A stretch of DNA of 64,000 bases from Antarctobacter heliothermus. GTDB lineage: Bacteria; Pseudomonadota; Alphaproteobacteria; Rhodobacterales; Rhodobacteraceae. Location of the stretch: NCBI RefSeq assembly GCF_002237555.1, contig NZ_CP022540.1:1434501-1498500 (forward strand). The letters are read 5' to 3'. Below, in pieces: positions 63,072 through 64,000 of this stretch (the first letter of the stretch is position 1; each line of letters opens with the position of its first letter). The position numbers were made by a program, and so were the translations under genes. The notes below the pieces were generated by a model. It had not been told where the DNA came from and did no database searches. It worked only from the letters and a program-made list of their open reading frames with translations.

Positions 63072-64000
63072 ATGACCACCTCTTTCCGCAAATATGGCCT
63101 ATTTTTGGCGCTGATCCTGATGCCGTTGTGTGCAAGCGCGCAGACGTTGGTTTTTTCAACTGTAGAGCGCCCGCCCTTTGCGATGAATGCACCAGAGCAT
63201 GACGGGTTCAGCATTGCCCTGATGCAACGGATCGCGGCGCAGATCGGCCGCGACGTGCAGTTTGAGACCGCAGGCAGCTTTGCCGAGATGCTGGACCGCG
63301 TCCGCAACGGCGAGGTCGACGGGGCCATCGCCAATATCTCGATCACCGCCGTGCGGGAGGCGGAGATGGATTTCACCTTGCCGATCTTTGAAAGCGGGGT
63401 GCAGATCATGGTGGCGGGCGCGGCGGAAAACTCTTTCTGGCAGCAGATCTTCACGCTGGAGGTGGCAGCGTACATTCTGCTGGCCATTGCCGCGCTGTTT
63501 GGCGGCGGCATGTTGATGTGGGTCTTTGAGCGCCGCGCCCAGCCCTATTTTGAACGGCCCGCGCGCGAAGCGATGTTCCCGAACTTTTGGTGGGCGCTGA
63601 ACCTAGTGGTCAACGGCGGCTTTGAAGAGCGGATGCCGCGGTCTGCCCTTGGCCGTGTTCTGGGCGTGGTGCTGGTGGTGGCCAGCTTGTTTGGCGTGTC
63701 GATCTTTGTGGCGCGGATCACCGCCGCCATGACCGTCACCGCGCTGACAAGTTCCATCGATTCAATCAACGATCTGGACCGGCGGCGGGTCGGAACGGTC
63801 ACAGGGTCCACCGCAGCGCTGTTTCTGGATGGGCGCGAGGTGCGCCACAACGCCTATCCCGGCTTTGCCGAGATGATCCGAGCCTTTGAAGACGGCGAGG
63901 TCGAGGCGTTGGTGTATGACGGTCCGTTGTTGCGCTATTACCTGCTGCGCTCACCGCAGAGCGACGCCTATGTTCTGGACCGGGTGTTCCGGTCCGAGGA
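63072..64000 (+). CDS. Bacterial glutamate-receptor-like channel / amino-acid-binding protein (cut by window end)
   Basis: At least 309 residues, open to the window end. Order: signal peptide (LFLALILMPLCASAQ); first lobe of a periplasmic amino-acid-binding domain (VFSTVERPPFAMNAPEHDGFSIALMQRIA, VDGAIANISITAVREAEMDFTLP); membrane helix (LEVAAYILLAIAALFGGGMLMWVF); pore-like re-entrant segment (FPNFWWALNLVVNGGFEERMP); second membrane helix (LGRVLGVVLVVASLFGVSIFVA); then the second lobe (INDLDRRRVGTVTGSTAALF). This insertion of a pore within a binding domain is the plan of GluR0-type ligand-gated channels. The filter position lacks the TVGYG potassium signature. Confidence 0.75.
   Translation, partial: MTTSFRKYGLFLALILMPLCASAQTLVFSTVERPPFAMNAPEHDGFSIALMQRIAAQIGRDVQFETAGSFAEMLDRVRNGEVDGAIANISITAVREAEMDFTLPIFESGVQIMVAGAAENSFWQQIFTLEVAAYILLAIAALFGGGMLMWVFERRAQPYFERPAREAMFPNFWWALNLVVNGGFEERMPRSALGRVLGVVLVVASLFGVSIFVARITAAMTVTALTSSIDSINDLDRRRVGTVTGSTAALFLDGREVRHNAYPGFAEMIRAFEDGEVEALVYDGPLLRYYLLRSPQSDAYVLDRVFRSE

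Overview
The window looks like the chromosome of a Roseobacter-group / Rhodobacteraceae alphaproteobacterium. The core genes are GC-rich. Several features are familiar from that group: the gene order gpmI - EnvC-type activator - ctpA - rppH, a tandem set of DUF6455 proteins, a Hint-domain protein, DUF1467, and many ATGA/GTGA gene overlaps. This assignment is inference from protein and gene-order recognition; no database was searched.

Layout. (1) 1-6.4 kb: a TAXI-type TRAP transporter with a RidA protein (minus strand), a LysR regulator, and on the plus strand an M19 dipeptidase homologue with a HutD-family gene. Near-identical T-N11-A sites flank the regulator gene. (2) 6.6-7.7 kb: a damaged IS5-family element and a transposase scrap. 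(3) 7.7-19.8 kb: a catabolic/uptake cluster with hydantoinase/oxoprolinase A and B subunits, a four-gene peptide/nickel-type ABC transporter (dppBCDF-like), a LysR regulator, the solute-binding protein and an iron-type alcohol dehydrogenase. Three promoter regions of this cluster carry the same composite operator. (4) 19.8-22.0 kb: a decayed IS903-like element and an intact IS1111-type element. (5) 22.09-30.24 kb: an 8.1 kb genomic island inserted at the 3' end of tRNA-Leu(CAG). It has a tRNA-end duplication, integrase arm-site repeats, a tyrosine integrase, a large serine recombinase preceded by a 46-codon gene and a large inverted-repeat structure, and two AT-rich defence-like genes: a MKS-type P-loop ATPase and an Mrr-nuclease/STAND NTPase. 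Each defence gene is broken by one single-base homopolymer indel. (6) 30.3-64 kb: chromosomal backbone with an NDUFA9-like reductase, DUF6455 trio, M48 lipoprotein protease, nitroreductase, methylmalonyl-CoA epimerase, response regulator, DUF1501/DUF1800 pair, aspS, cyclopropane-fatty-acid synthase, CPBP protease, carB, gpmI-EnvC-ctpA, rppH, lytic transglycosylase, rnr, a dapE operon, a Hint-domain protein and, cut by the window end, a glutamate-receptor-like channel.

Most notable points. The island carries a two-gene ATPase + Mrr-STAND module that may be an undescribed defence system. An in-frame AT-rich segment of about 220 bp lies inside aspS. A 73-nt element with a 16-bp palindrome is shared by the promoters of gpmI and rnr. 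The LysR operator architecture recurs three times with fixed spacing. A 20-bp perfect inverted repeat bounds a 127-nt foldable element just upstream of the serine recombinase. No CRISPR array, rRNA or replication origin was seen.
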